Position numbers and translations under genes: made by a program | Shown: positions 33,145-40,578 of the stretch, piece after piece | Position numbering within the stretch: the first letter of the stretch is position 1 | How the letters are laid out: every line of letters begins with the position of its first letter | NCBI GenBank assembly: GCA_020832345.1 | Contig: JAFIEY010000065.1 | Location: forward strand, 1 to 40,578 | From: Cryomorphaceae bacterium | GTDB lineage: Bacteria; Bacteroidota; Bacteroidia; Flavobacteriales; Schleiferiaceae | Reading direction: 5' to 3' | DNA length: 40,578 nt | Notes under the pieces: generated by a model | What the model saw: only the letters and a program-made list of their open reading frames with translations | The model's database searches: none | Told to the model about the DNA's origin: nothing

Positions 33145-35475
33145 GTGCAAACCACCCACAATACACCATTCGATCTCGCCGAACAGTTTATTCGTTTTAC
33201 CAATGCATCTATTTTTCTCACCGGAAAGGCCGGCACGGGAAAAACGACTTTTTTGCGACATATTGTATCCTCTGTGCCCAAACAATTGGTGGTGGCAGCT
33301 CCTACAGGTGTTGCTGCAATGAATGCTAATGGCGTAACCCTTCATTCGCTTTTTCAGCTTCCTTTCGGTCCATTTTTACCCACTACGGGAATGCCGATTA
33401 ACACCGGGGTAGGGGTGGATTGGCGAAACCAAAAAACTTTGATGCGTACCATGCGTATGGCCAATAATAAACGCGCCATGCTTCGACGTTTGGAACTCCT
33501 AATTATCGACGAAGTCTCCATGGTTCGGGCAGATATGCTCGATGCACTCGACTCTATTTTACGCTCGGTGCGGAAAAACAGACAAGTGCCTTTTGGTGGC
33601 GTCCAGGTTCTCCTCATCGGGGATTTGCGGCAACTGGCACCCGTGGTTAAGCCCGACGAATGGACACTACTGCAACAATATTATAAATCGCCTTATTTTT
33701 TCGACGCTAAGGTGATGCAACAGGTTCAACTGGTCAATGTTGAACTGACAAAGGTGTTCCGGCAAAGTGACGAAATTTTCATCAATTTGCTCAATCGCTT
33801 GCGAAACAACAGAATATCTTCAGATGATTTGGTTTTGCTGGAGAAGAAATATATGCCAAACTTTCAACCGCCTAAAGATGATCACTACATCACACTTTGT
33901 TCGCATAACTATCAGGCCAATGCCATTAACGAAAAATATTTGGCTGCACTTCCCGGTCGTGAAAGGACTTTTAGCGCAAAGGTTGAAGACGATTTCCCAC
34001 CATACTTATTTCCTGCAGAGGAAAATCTCCGACTCAAAGTTGGCGCCCAGGTGATGTTTATTAGAAACGATACCGGCGAGGATCGGCGATATTACAACGG
34101 TAAAATTGGAACCGTGGATCGGTTTTCCGATGAGGGCGTCGTGGTGCGTTTCCCCGATGAGGTTGACACGATTGAGGTAACGCCCCAAGACTGGGAAAAC
34201 ATCAAGTATCAACACGACGAGGAAACCAATAAAATTAAGGAGGAGGTCGTTGGGCGTTTCATTCAATATCCACTTCGATTGAGTTGGGCCATCACCATTC
34301 ACAAAAGCCAGGGACTCACCTTTGAAAAAGCCATTGTCGATGCAGGAGCTTCGTTTGCGCCCGGTCAGGTTTATGTGGCGTTAAGCAGATTAACATCCCT
34401 TGATGGACTCGTGCTGAAGTCGAGGATTCCCGCAGAGCGCATTACCACAGATGAGGGTGTTTCGCATTACCTGACTAGTTTTGAACCGGAAGATAAGTTG
34501 CAGGAAATTTTTCAGCAGCGTAAACGGGAACACGTTCGGCAATTAATGTTCAATACATTTTCCTATCAAAAACTTCAGATGGAATGGCGGGAATTTCACC
34601 AATCACTACCCTCTAAAAAACACAAAAACAAAGCTGTATTATTGGAGTGGTCGGATGATTTTCAATTGTCATTGCGGGAAATAGAAGAAGTGTGTAAAAA
34701 GTTTGAAGTGTATTTATTGCAAAAATGGCCGCCAAATGCGGATGTGCCAATCAGTTCTATGCAGCGTGCACTGGACGCATGTAAATACTTTATCACCCAA
34801 AACAGGGAGAAACTTGAAGCAGCTTTAAAAGTGCAAATTAATCGTTTTCAGGAAGAATCGACTTCAAAGAGTTTGATGAACGGTATTCTCGGGATTCGAG
34901 TATTGGTGGAGGAAAAACGAAACCAACTTTTGCAGACAGAGCGGATGATTCAGGCGCTAATGGAAGGGAAAAAGGCAGAGGATGCGTTGCAATCAAGATG
35001 GTCTGAAAAGGAATCTTATTCTGAAGTTCCAGAGAAAAAGAAGAAAAAATCTTCGGGTAGCTCAAAGCGCAAAGAAGAATCAACCGACAAAACAAAATCG
35101 ACAAAAAAGAAGCCCTTCAAATCTGCTTATAAAGGACAATCCATGGACATAACTTGTGAGATGTTTCTCAGCGGAAAATCAACGGAAGAAATTGCGGTTG
35201 AACGCGATTTGGCATTTGGCACAGTTGAGGGGCACATTTTATATTTGGTAAAAAACAAACGCCTGCCCAAGGATGCATTGGTAAACGCCGAATGCGAAGC
35301 GCAAATTTCCAAAGCCGTTCACGCTGTTTTGGCCAATCGTCCGGCTGATTCCGACGAACCCCTTGCACTAAAAGATATCAAAGCCTTGCTTTCGGATGAT
35401 ATAACCTTTACGCAGATTCGATTGGTGCGGGACAATATATTGAAAGAAATTATGCCCTCAAAGGTTGATGCGTGA
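33145..35475 (+). CDS. Pif1-like / RecD-like SF1 helicase with C-terminal HTH domain
   Basis: This 776-aa ATP-dependent DNA helicase starts at GTG 33145 (a TGA precedes it in frame, so no earlier start exists). Walker A GKAGTGKTT is at about 27-35, Walker B LLIIDEVSMV at about 117-126, motif III GDLRQLAPV at about 157, VFRQSDEI at about 205, and the UvrD-C2 motif AITIHKSQGLTFEKA at about 384. A helical region follows, then a Lys/Ser-rich linker (about 627-660), and a C-terminal HTH_40-like domain (ITCEMFLSGKSTEEIAVERD, about 670-715). Pif1-type helicases unwind G-quadruplexes and stalled forks. Confidence 0.92.
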   Translation: MQTTHNTPFDLAEQFIRFTNASIFLTGKAGTGKTTFLRHIVSSVPKQLVVAAPTGVAAMNANGVTLHSLFQLPFGPFLPTTGMPINTGVGVDWRNQKTLMRTMRMANNKRAMLRRLELLIIDEVSMVRADMLDALDSILRSVRKNRQVPFGGVQVLLIGDLRQLAPVVKPDEWTLLQQYYKSPYFFDAKVMQQVQLVNVELTKVFRQSDEIFINLLNRLRNNRISSDDLVLLEKKYMPNFQPPKDDHYITLCSHNYQANAINEKYLAALPGRERTFSAKVEDDFPPYLFPAEENLRLKVGAQVMFIRNDTGEDRRYYNGKIGTVDRFSDEGVVVRFPDEVDTIEVTPQDWENIKYQHDEETNKIKEEVVGRFIQYPLRLSWAITIHKSQGLTFEKAIVDAGASFAPGQVYVALSRLTSLDGLVLKSRIPAERITTDEGVSHYLTSFEPEDKLQEIFQQRKREHVRQLMFNTFSYQKLQMEWREFHQSLPSKKHKNKAVLLEWSDDFQLSLREIEEVCKKFEVYLLQKWPPNADVPISSMQRALDACKYFITQNREKLEAALKVQINRFQEESTSKSLMNGILGIRVLVEEKRNQLLQTERMIQALMEGKKAEDALQSRWSEKESYSEVPEKKKKKSSGSSKRKEESTDKTKSTKKKPFKSAYKGQSMDITCEMFLSGKSTEEIAVERDLAFGTVEGHILYLVKNKRLPKDALVNAECEAQISKAVHAVLANRPADSDEPLALKDIKALLSDDITFTQIRLVRDNILKEIMPSKVDA

Positions 35476-35516
35476 TTCCAAGGTGAATGTACACCTTGGA
35501 AGCGTAACTTATTTTT
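35476..35516 (+). terminator. Hairpin directly after the helicase stop codon
   Basis: A perfect 10-bp stem TTCCAAGGTG/CACCTTGGAA with a 6-nt loop begins at the base after the stop. The T-rich stretch (TTATTTTT) is a few nt off, so this is a weak terminator at best. Confidence 0.55.
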
Positions 35517-35559
35517 CGCACCAAAAAAGCGGGGTTATTAGAAATTGCCAAAAATGATT

Positions 35560-35592
35560 ATAGCAGCTATCGGTTCTTTATAGACAGACACT
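35560..35592 (-). repeat. Partial copy of the recQ-end element
   Basis: On the minus strand GTGTCTGTCTATAAAG, two bases, then CCGATAGCTGC match the left end of the element at 20730 over about 28 bp. No matching right end was found nearby, so it is a remnant or solitary end. Confidence 0.75.
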
Positions 35593-35660
35593 TTTTAATT
35601 TTTTGTTTGCAATATTCATTTATTCATAAGTGTATATTGCAGTCCTCTAAATAACATTAT

Positions 35661-38036
35661 ATGGACATTATCGCTGTGGTATTTTTAACGGGGTTTGATT
35701 ACTCCCTCCCGCTGACCAATCCGGTATTGAAGTTCTTGCTGATTTTGGTAATTATACTTTTTGCTCCATTACTACTTAATAAAGTTAAGATTCCGCATTT
35801 ATTGGGGTTAATTATTGCGGGTGCTGTAATTGGTCCAAATGGTTTTAATTTGATGGAACGCGATAGCAGCATTATTTTATCGGGAACAGCCGGATTGTTG
35901 TACATCATGTTTTTGGCCGGATTGGAAATTGACATGGGGGAATTTAAAAAGAACAGCGGACGAAGTTTGTATTTTGGAATGCTAACGTTTCTAATTCCTA
36001 TGGGATTGGGGACTGCTGCGGGGTTGTATGTGCTGGGACTGTCATTACCAACATCCGTTTTACTGGCCAGTATGTTTGCATCGCATACATTAATAGCTTA
36101 TCCGTTGGTGAGTAAACTAGGTGTTGCAAAGGATAAGTCTGTAAACATCACCGTTGGAGGTACGATGATAACCGATACTCTTGCGCTTTTGGTATTGGCC
36201 GTTGTGGTAGGAATGACAGTTGGAGAGGTCAATGATGAATTTTGGATTCGTTTGTCGGTTTCCATCACATTGTTTGCACTGGTTGTTATGTTGATTTTTC
36301 CATTGATTGGACGATGGTTTTTTAAGCGTTTCGACGATAATGTTTCCCAATATATCTTTGTTTTGGTGATGGTCTTTCTCGGTGCGGTGCTGGCCGAAGT
36401 TGCCGGAGTGGAGGCGATTATCGGGGCTTTTCTTGCAGGGCTGGCCCTCAATAAATTGATTCCGCATACCTCTCCACTGATGAATCGCATCGAGTTTGTT
36501 GGAAATGCGATTTTTATCCCTTTTTTCTTAATTGGCGTAGGAATGCTTATTGATTATCGCGCATTTTTCAAGAATTGGGAAACCATTACGGTAGCGGCAG
36601 TAATGACAGTTATTGCGCTTACGGCCAAATACATCGCCGCATGGATTACGCAAAAATCATTTCGATTTAATGTCGATCAACGACGATTGATTTTTGGTTT
36701 GAGCTCGGCACAAGCAGCGGCTACCCTGGCAGCTGTATTAGTTGGGTATAACATTTTTACCAAAGAGTTTTCCAACAAGGAATCATTGTCTCCAGATATG
36801 TTTGCCGTTAGCGATGGAACTTTTTTGTCAAAAGAAAATAAGAAAGTTCGATTTGTGGAAATGAGTGGAGAGTACCCGGCAATTGGGGATGTAGCCACCA
36901 TCAGTGGAGAAATGGTTTCAGAATCGCTTTTGGCGAAAAATGGTTTGGAATTGGTTTTTGACAATGGGGAGATGACGGAAATTAGGGCTTATCACCGACT
37001 CCTCGGTGAACCCATTTTAAACGGAACAATTTTGATGATTTTAATTACGTGTACCGTGGCATCCTTTCAAGCGCAAAAGGGCGCAAAGAATATGGCCATT
37101 CGCGAAGCATCAGAGTCATCGGATGTTGGAGATTCCGATAGCAAAGAACGAATGCTTATTGCTGTTGATCAATTAGACACTGTAGAAGAAACCGTAAATT
37201 TTGCCATGACGGTGAAAGCCCGCAAAAATAATCGACATCTATATGCACTTACCGTAGTGGATGATGTGGAATCTAACGGGCCTTCCGAAAAGAACGCCAA
37301 AAAAGTCCTTGATTTAGCAGCTGTTACCGCAGCGTCAAGTGACAACCAAATCGAAGGGTTGTTGCGCTATGACGTGAATATTGTAAATGGAATAACCAAC
37401 GTTGTAAAGGAACAAAAAATCACGGATATTGTGATGGCCTTAAAGGGAAATAAAGGTATTTCAGGATCCTTTTTTGGAAAACTCACCTCTGGAATTTTAA
37501 CCCGCTGCAATACGACAACTTTATTGTATAAATCATCCCAGCCACTCTCTACCATAAAGCGCAATTTGGTGTTTATCCCCGCCAATGCTGAAAAAGAAAT
37601 TGGTTTTGCCTATTGGTTGGTCAAGATTTGGAATATGGCCCGAAGCACAGGTGCTAAAATGGTATTTTATGGTGCGGTAAACACCTTGGAATACATTCAA
37701 AAAGTACACGCAAAACATGCAATTGAAGCTGAATTTCATGAATTTAGCGATTGGGAGGACTTCCTTATTCTCGCCAGAGATGTGAAAAAAGAAGACAACC
37801 TCGTAATCGTGTTGAGTAGGAAAAATTATCCGTCTTACCACTCTGTAATGACGAAAATTCCGGGATACCTCAACAAGTATTTTGAGAATAATAACTATAT
37901 TCTAATTTATCCATTGCAGAATAATAATGCTGTAAACCAGTCACAAGTAGATTTGAAAAACCCGGCCATGATGCAACCCATGGAAAAGCTTGATGAAATA
38001 GGTAAGACCATCTTTGGGCTGTTTAAGAAGAAGTAG
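35661..38036 (+). CDS. CPA2-type cation:proton antiporter with C-terminal Usp domains
   Basis: This 791-aa inner-membrane protein exchanges Na+ or K+ for H+. About 12 membrane segments cover residues 15-470, with family stretches HLLGLIIAGAVIGPNGF (about 47), FLAGLEIDM (about 87), TMITDTLALLVLAV (about 168-181, with the ion-binding aspartate) and EAIIGAFLAGLALNKL (about 253). Residues about 366-445, between the penultimate and last membrane helix, form a soluble beta-rich insertion. Two Usp-like cytoplasmic domains follow (about 495-628, RMLIAVDQLDTVEET and TTTLLYKSS; about 632-765, LVFIPANAEKEIG). It stands alone, with a TTTG/TATATTGC promoter-like pair at 35606-35640. Confidence 0.92.
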   Translation: MDIIAVVFLTGFDYSLPLTNPVLKFLLILVIILFAPLLLNKVKIPHLLGLIIAGAVIGPNGFNLMERDSSIILSGTAGLLYIMFLAGLEIDMGEFKKNSGRSLYFGMLTFLIPMGLGTAAGLYVLGLSLPTSVLLASMFASHTLIAYPLVSKLGVAKDKSVNITVGGTMITDTLALLVLAVVVGMTVGEVNDEFWIRLSVSITLFALVVMLIFPLIGRWFFKRFDDNVSQYIFVLVMVFLGAVLAEVAGVEAIIGAFLAGLALNKLIPHTSPLMNRIEFVGNAIFIPFFLIGVGMLIDYRAFFKNWETITVAAVMTVIALTAKYIAAWITQKSFRFNVDQRRLIFGLSSAQAAATLAAVLVGYNIFTKEFSNKESLSPDMFAVSDGTFLSKENKKVRFVEMSGEYPAIGDVATISGEMVSESLLAKNGLELVFDNGEMTEIRAYHRLLGEPILNGTILMILITCTVASFQAQKGAKNMAIREASESSDVGDSDSKERMLIAVDQLDTVEETVNFAMTVKARKNNRHLYALTVVDDVESNGPSEKNAKKVLDLAAVTAASSDNQIEGLLRYDVNIVNGITNVVKEQKITDIVMALKGNKGISGSFFGKLTSGILTRCNTTTLLYKSSQPLSTIKRNLVFIPANAEKEIGFAYWLVKIWNMARSTGAKMVFYGAVNTLEYIQKVHAKHAIEAEFHEFSDWEDFLILARDVKKEDNLVIVLSRKNYPSYHSVMTKIPGYLNKYFENNNYILIYPLQNNNAVNQSQVDLKNPAMMQPMEKLDEIGKTIFGLFKKK

Positions 38037-38060
38037 TGTAGGTTAATTGGACTGAAAGTA

Positions 38061-38300
38061 TTATTTGGTGCTTTTCTTCATTGCCTCACGAATGACTATT
38101 ACAATTTCCGGATCGAAATGAATGTTCGTCTCAATGATTCGACCTTCGGGATTGATGAGGAAGGAGTAGGGTACACCCTGAAGGGCAAAGTCCTTCTCCA
38201 AATTGGAAACGCAGGTGGTGTAGAGCAATTGAGGCCAATGGATGTTGTATTTCTCAAGCAATTCGGGCAGCAATTCGGAGTTGGAACGAAAATGCACACT
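38061..38300 (-). pseudogene. 5'-truncated TlpA/AhpC-type thioredoxin-like remnant
   Basis: About 79 codons retain the C-terminal part of a TlpA/AhpC-TSA fold: LLEKYNIHWPQLL, LQGVPYSFLINPEGRII and IREAMKKSTK. The N-terminal half with the CxxC active site is missing. In frame, upstream sequence is a MITE-like element (38307-38432), and the open frame extends into it only from a TTG at 38363. Removing the element and one ATTT copy does not restore a longer frame, because a TAA lies two codons upstream, so the gene was probably already truncated. Function is unlikely. Confidence 0.7.
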
Positions 38301-38306
38301 AAATTT

Positions 38307-38432
38307 TGAGTCTGCTCCAAAAGATCCTTTCTGCCATAATCTTCCTTGTCTGTAGATTTTCAAATCCTCACTTGCTCCGGTTTAAAAATCCCCTCGATTT
38401 TGATTGAAATCATCCTTTTTGTAGTGGACTCA
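38307..38432 (-). mobile_element. MITE-like element, copy 4
   Basis: This 126-bp minus-strand copy runs from TGAGTCCACTACAAAAA (at 38432, reading down) to GAGCAGACTCA. Direct repeats ATTT flank it (38303-38306 and 38433-38436). Compared with the copy at 31954 it has about 15 differences. The internal frame is interrupted by a TGA where the other copies have CGA. Confidence 0.9.
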
Positions 38433-38482
38433 ATTTTTACCATTATTTTTTAATTATTTTTGGATAAGATTTCTTGCCAAGA

Positions 38483-38872
38483 CTACATGTAAAAGTAGAA
38501 AAACAAAATAATCTGACTTCTCCCAAGCCCACTGACTTTAGCCATTAGTTTTCCAGACTCGTCATAAATATTGTCACCTCTGATACTTCCAATACGTTTT
38601 CCGGAACCATCAAATAGCTGCGGGCCATCCACCTTACCCATTTGCCGACCTGTGCCGTCAAAAATTCGATTGGCGGATATTTTCCCAATTTGTCTGCCCA
38701 CCCCGTCCATAATGTACTCGCCATCGACCTGTCCAATTTGTCTTCCTGCGCCATCGTAGTATTTTTCTCCTTCCACGCGGCCAATAAGACTTCCCGTACT
38801 GCTATAAATCCGTTGGGCATGAGAAAGCCCAAACGACAACATTAAAAAGAAGATAATGGCATACTTGTTCAT
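38483..38872 (-). CDS. Exported short-repeat beta protein (five-fold beta-flower-like)
   Basis: This 129-aa protein starts at ATG 38872 (a TTG three codons upstream is less likely) with signal peptide MNKYAIIFFLMLSFGLSHAQ. The mature part is about five repeats of roughly 18-19 residues: (Y/F)DGxGRQIGxVxG, DGVGRQIGKI, DGTGRQMGKVDG, DGSGKRIGSIRG and DESGKLMAKVSG. A C-terminal hydrophobic stretch (IILFFYFYM) ends it. This pattern matches small Bacteroidota proteins I recall described as five-fold beta-flower proteins. Function unknown. It has its own promoter. Confidence 0.75.
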   Translation of the reverse strand: MNKYAIIFFLMLSFGLSHAQRIYSSTGSLIGRVEGEKYYDGAGRQIGQVDGEYIMDGVGRQIGKISANRIFDGTGRQMGKVDGPQLFDGSGKRIGSIRGDNIYDESGKLMAKVSGLGRSQIILFFYFYM

Positions 38873-38892
38873 TGGTTTCAAATTGGGAAGGT

Positions 38893-38926
38893 CAAATATA
38901 AATCCTTTGTTGGAAAAAAATGCAAA
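38893..38926 (-). promoter_or_regulatory. Promoter of the beta-repeat protein gene
   Basis: On the minus strand TTTG (38923-38926), 22 nt, then TATATTTG (38893-38900) fit the consensus. The start near 38886 gives a 14-nt leader to the ATG at 38872, which supports that start over the upstream TTG. Confidence 0.65.
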
Positions 38927-38974
38927 AATTTTTCGGGGAGATATGGGTTTTGATATAGGGGTAGAATTTGAAAC

Positions 38975-39592
38975 CTACCCATAAAAAGCAATCTCTCTGG
39001 TTAGATTCCGCCTCGCCATCTGCTCATATTTTTGGTAAAAGTAGTCGGTTTTATATATTCTTTTCATGGTTAAGAAATGGTTTATTACTTTCTTTCGCCC
39101 AGCGTTGTAAACGAAGTCTGGATAAATGGAAAACTCATTTCTAACGTCCTTGCAGTATTGCGAATAAGTTTCGGAGGGTTGACCTAAAATGGAAAGGTCG
39201 GCATCTGTGAAATAATTTGTGTCGCTGTCGGTGGATTTTTTGTGGGACTTTGTGGCTAAAATATGTGCTTTACACCGGTTTATGATTTCCTTTGGAACTG
39301 AAATTTGGTTCATTCGTTTTTCTGCAAGTGCAGCACTTTTCTCTTCGTTGTTCGATTTAATGATGTGATATATTATGTCGTGGTAGAAGAGGGAAAACAA
39401 AATGCAATCCCAATATTGAATTTTGTCTTTTATTTCGATTAGTTCTAAAAGCAAACTTTCAAGGTGTTGCAGGGTATGGTAATGCCGGTTTTTTTCCGAA
39501 TGACATTTTTCGACTTCGTTCCAAAGTAATTGGATTTGGTCGAAATCGTCTGAGTAATTTTTTAAAAGCGCTATGAAGGTTTCTTTTAGCAT
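38975..39592 (-). CDS. Predicted metal-dependent HD-superfamily phosphohydrolase
   Basis: This 205-aa cytoplasmic protein has the HD signature spread as HYHTLQHLESLL (about 37-48), LFYHDIIYH (about 68-76) and the downstream aspartate in FTDADLSILGQP (about 127-138), followed by YSQYCKDVRNEF. This order is typical of a COG4339-like group of HD hydrolases whose substrate is not known. Length matches the group. It stands alone; no clear promoter was found. Signature residues are intact, so it is probably active. Confidence 0.85.
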   Translation of the reverse strand: MLKETFIALLKNYSDDFDQIQLLWNEVEKCHSEKNRHYHTLQHLESLLLELIEIKDKIQYWDCILFSLFYHDIIYHIIKSNNEEKSAALAEKRMNQISVPKEIINRCKAHILATKSHKKSTDSDTNYFTDADLSILGQPSETYSQYCKDVRNEFSIYPDFVYNAGRKKVINHFLTMKRIYKTDYFYQKYEQMARRNLTREIAFYG

Positions 39593-39741
39593 AATGGATT
39601 GGGTTTTAGAATTAACGCAATGGATTTGAATACCTAAAGCAAAAATGACATTGTATTTCAGTAAATTTTATTTTTTTAATTAGCATTAAAATATCGACCT
39701 CTATAGATGCTGTGCAAATTACAAAAAAATTGAATTTTTCC

Positions 39742-39782
39742 ATAAAAAAAGCCATAAACCCACTTTAGTTGGATTTATGGCT
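39742..39782 (-). terminator. Intrinsic terminator of the C-terminal window gene
   Basis: On the minus strand a 13-bp stem (AGCCATAAATCCA/TGGGTTTATGGCT, one G-U pair) with a 7-nt loop is followed by TTTTTTTATGG. It lies about 35 bp after the stop at 39816. Confidence 0.9.
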
Positions 39783-39815
39783 GTACATATAAAAATAAGG
39801 AACGATCTTTAGAGA

Positions 39816-40382
39816 TTAACTCTTCTTGATTTCGTCCATGATTTTTTTGGCGCCCTCGATACTTTCAGTAAGAGAGTTTCTCACTACTTCCGTTGCACCT
39901 CCACCAATTTCCTTGGCGGCATCAAGTGCTGCTACAATCGCAGTTTTTGAAGCACCTACCGTGTCTCCACCTACTTGCTTTACACCGCTAATTGCGCCTT
40001 TTACCGACTCAACAGCTGCGGATCCCAGATTTTCACCTAGCTCTTTGGCGCTAAAGAGTGCTTGTTGAACAGCTCCAGTTACTGCCTCCTTTTGCTCAAT
40101 ACCTTCAGCCATTGCGCCCTGTACCGCACCATTTACAATGCCTTTAATGGCTTGTATAAAGGAAACACCAATGTTGGTAATTCCGTCAATGGCACCTTTA
40201 ACAATAGAAGCGGGCACTTGTATGCCTTTCACAATGAGCTCTCCTGCACCCTTTAGGGTGGTGACGGCAGCGTCCTTTACTGATTTAACAATGGTAGAAC
40301 CTACATCTGCGGTTCCTTTTAGCGTAGCGGTAATTCCTCCGGTTACACCTTTCACAATTTGGTTGAGAATTTTCAAAGCCAT
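39816..40382 (-). CDS. Alanine/glycine-rich helical repeat protein of unknown function
   Basis: This 188-aa protein is built from amphipathic, A/G/V-rich segments with recurring VKGAI, VKDAA, AVQGAM and AVESVKGAI elements spaced about 11, 22 or 33 residues apart. It has no signal peptide, no cysteine and no catalytic motif, and ends in a charged helix (KKIMDEIKKS). The pattern resembles phasin-like, LEA-like or DUF6781-like proteins, but I cannot assign one. It has its own strong terminator. A MITE-like element begins 160 bp upstream. Confidence 0.65.
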   Translation of the reverse strand: MALKILNQIVKGVTGGITATLKGTADVGSTIVKSVKDAAVTTLKGAGELIVKGIQVPASIVKGAIDGITNIGVSFIQAIKGIVNGAVQGAMAEGIEQKEAVTGAVQQALFSAKELGENLGSAAVESVKGAISGVKQVGGDTVGASKTAIVAALDAAKEIGGGATEVVRNSLTESIEGAKKIMDEIKKS

Positions 40383-40541
40383 AGTTTTGTTTTATTAAGT
40401 TATGCCGACAAGGTACAACCGGAAGGAATTTTTTATCAATAAAACCTTGTTAAATTTTTGTTTTTAAAAGTTTTTGAGGAGTTTTTTTGTTTTCATTTTG
40501 AATAATTTTTTATGATAAATGGGATGGGATTTAATAATACT

Positions 40542-40578
40542 TGAGTCCACGCTAAAAAGGATGATTTCAATCAAAATC
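40542..40578 (+). mobile_element. MITE-like element, copy 5 (cut by window end)
   Basis: The last 37 bp read TGAGTCCACGCTAAAAAGG followed by the same ATGATTTCAATCAAAATC as the copy at 15429. The 4 bp before it are TACT (40538-40541), so the same TACT is expected just after the right end, outside the window. Confidence 0.85.

Overview
The window is a stretch of a moderately AT-rich Bacteroidota chromosome. Pointers to this phylum are type IX secretion (T9SS) C-terminal sorting tails on three large exported proteins, a GldI-like lipoprotein, the phylum-typical RpoZ/BamD/DUF4835 neighbourhood, and repeated TAnnTTTG promoter -7 boxes. The genus cannot be named from the sequence alone. No tRNA, rRNA, CRISPR array or phage genes were seen, and no transposase gene.

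Layout. 1-851 is a gene-free, AT-rich leader with an old copy of a small mobile repeat and an orphan terminator. 852-9525 encodes surface and exported proteins: a 1937-aa beta-helix adhesin-like T9SS protein, a 548-aa T9SS protein, and a Lcl-domain lipoprotein. 9609-16605 is a minus-strand block: a TolB-propeller/barrel envelope protein, mannose-1-phosphate guanylyltransferase, a porin-like barrel protein and threonine aldolase. 16837-20729 is a plus-strand block: prfB, arsC and recQ. 20964-29067 is a dense minus-strand housekeeping block: YceI lipoprotein, DUF493, nrnA-like DHH phosphoesterase, gldI-like PPIase, two cyclophilin-FKBP fusions, bamD, rpoZ, coaBC and DUF4835. 29068-30212 is a gene-free repeat desert. 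30213-31886 is a second T9SS protein, paralogous to the one at 6803-8449. Then come a zinc-ribbon protein, ssb, a Pif1-like helicase and a CPA2 antiporter with Usp domains. The right end holds a decayed TlpA-like fragment, a short-repeat beta protein, an HD phosphohydrolase and an alanine/glycine-rich helical protein.

How genes fit together. Much of the window serves the envelope: BamD and a barrel/propeller protein, porin, T9SS cargo, and periplasmic or outer-membrane PPIases with GldI, which are plausibly folding helpers for exported and gliding proteins. recQ, pif1-like and ssb are DNA-maintenance genes.

The most notable discovery is a family of about 126-133 bp non-coding mobile elements, with five copies at 189, 15429, 31954, 38307 and 40542. 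They share a 17-bp imperfect terminal inverted repeat (TGAGTC...CTAAAAA), and each of the four complete copies is flanked by its own 4-bp direct repeat (AGTT, TTTT, TGGC, ATTT). This is what a MITE leaves behind. A second, unrelated TIR element (157 bp) sits exactly on the recQ stop codon inside an AACTAG duplication, with a partial copy at 35560. Heptanucleotide tandem repeats of different sequence occur in several intergenic regions.
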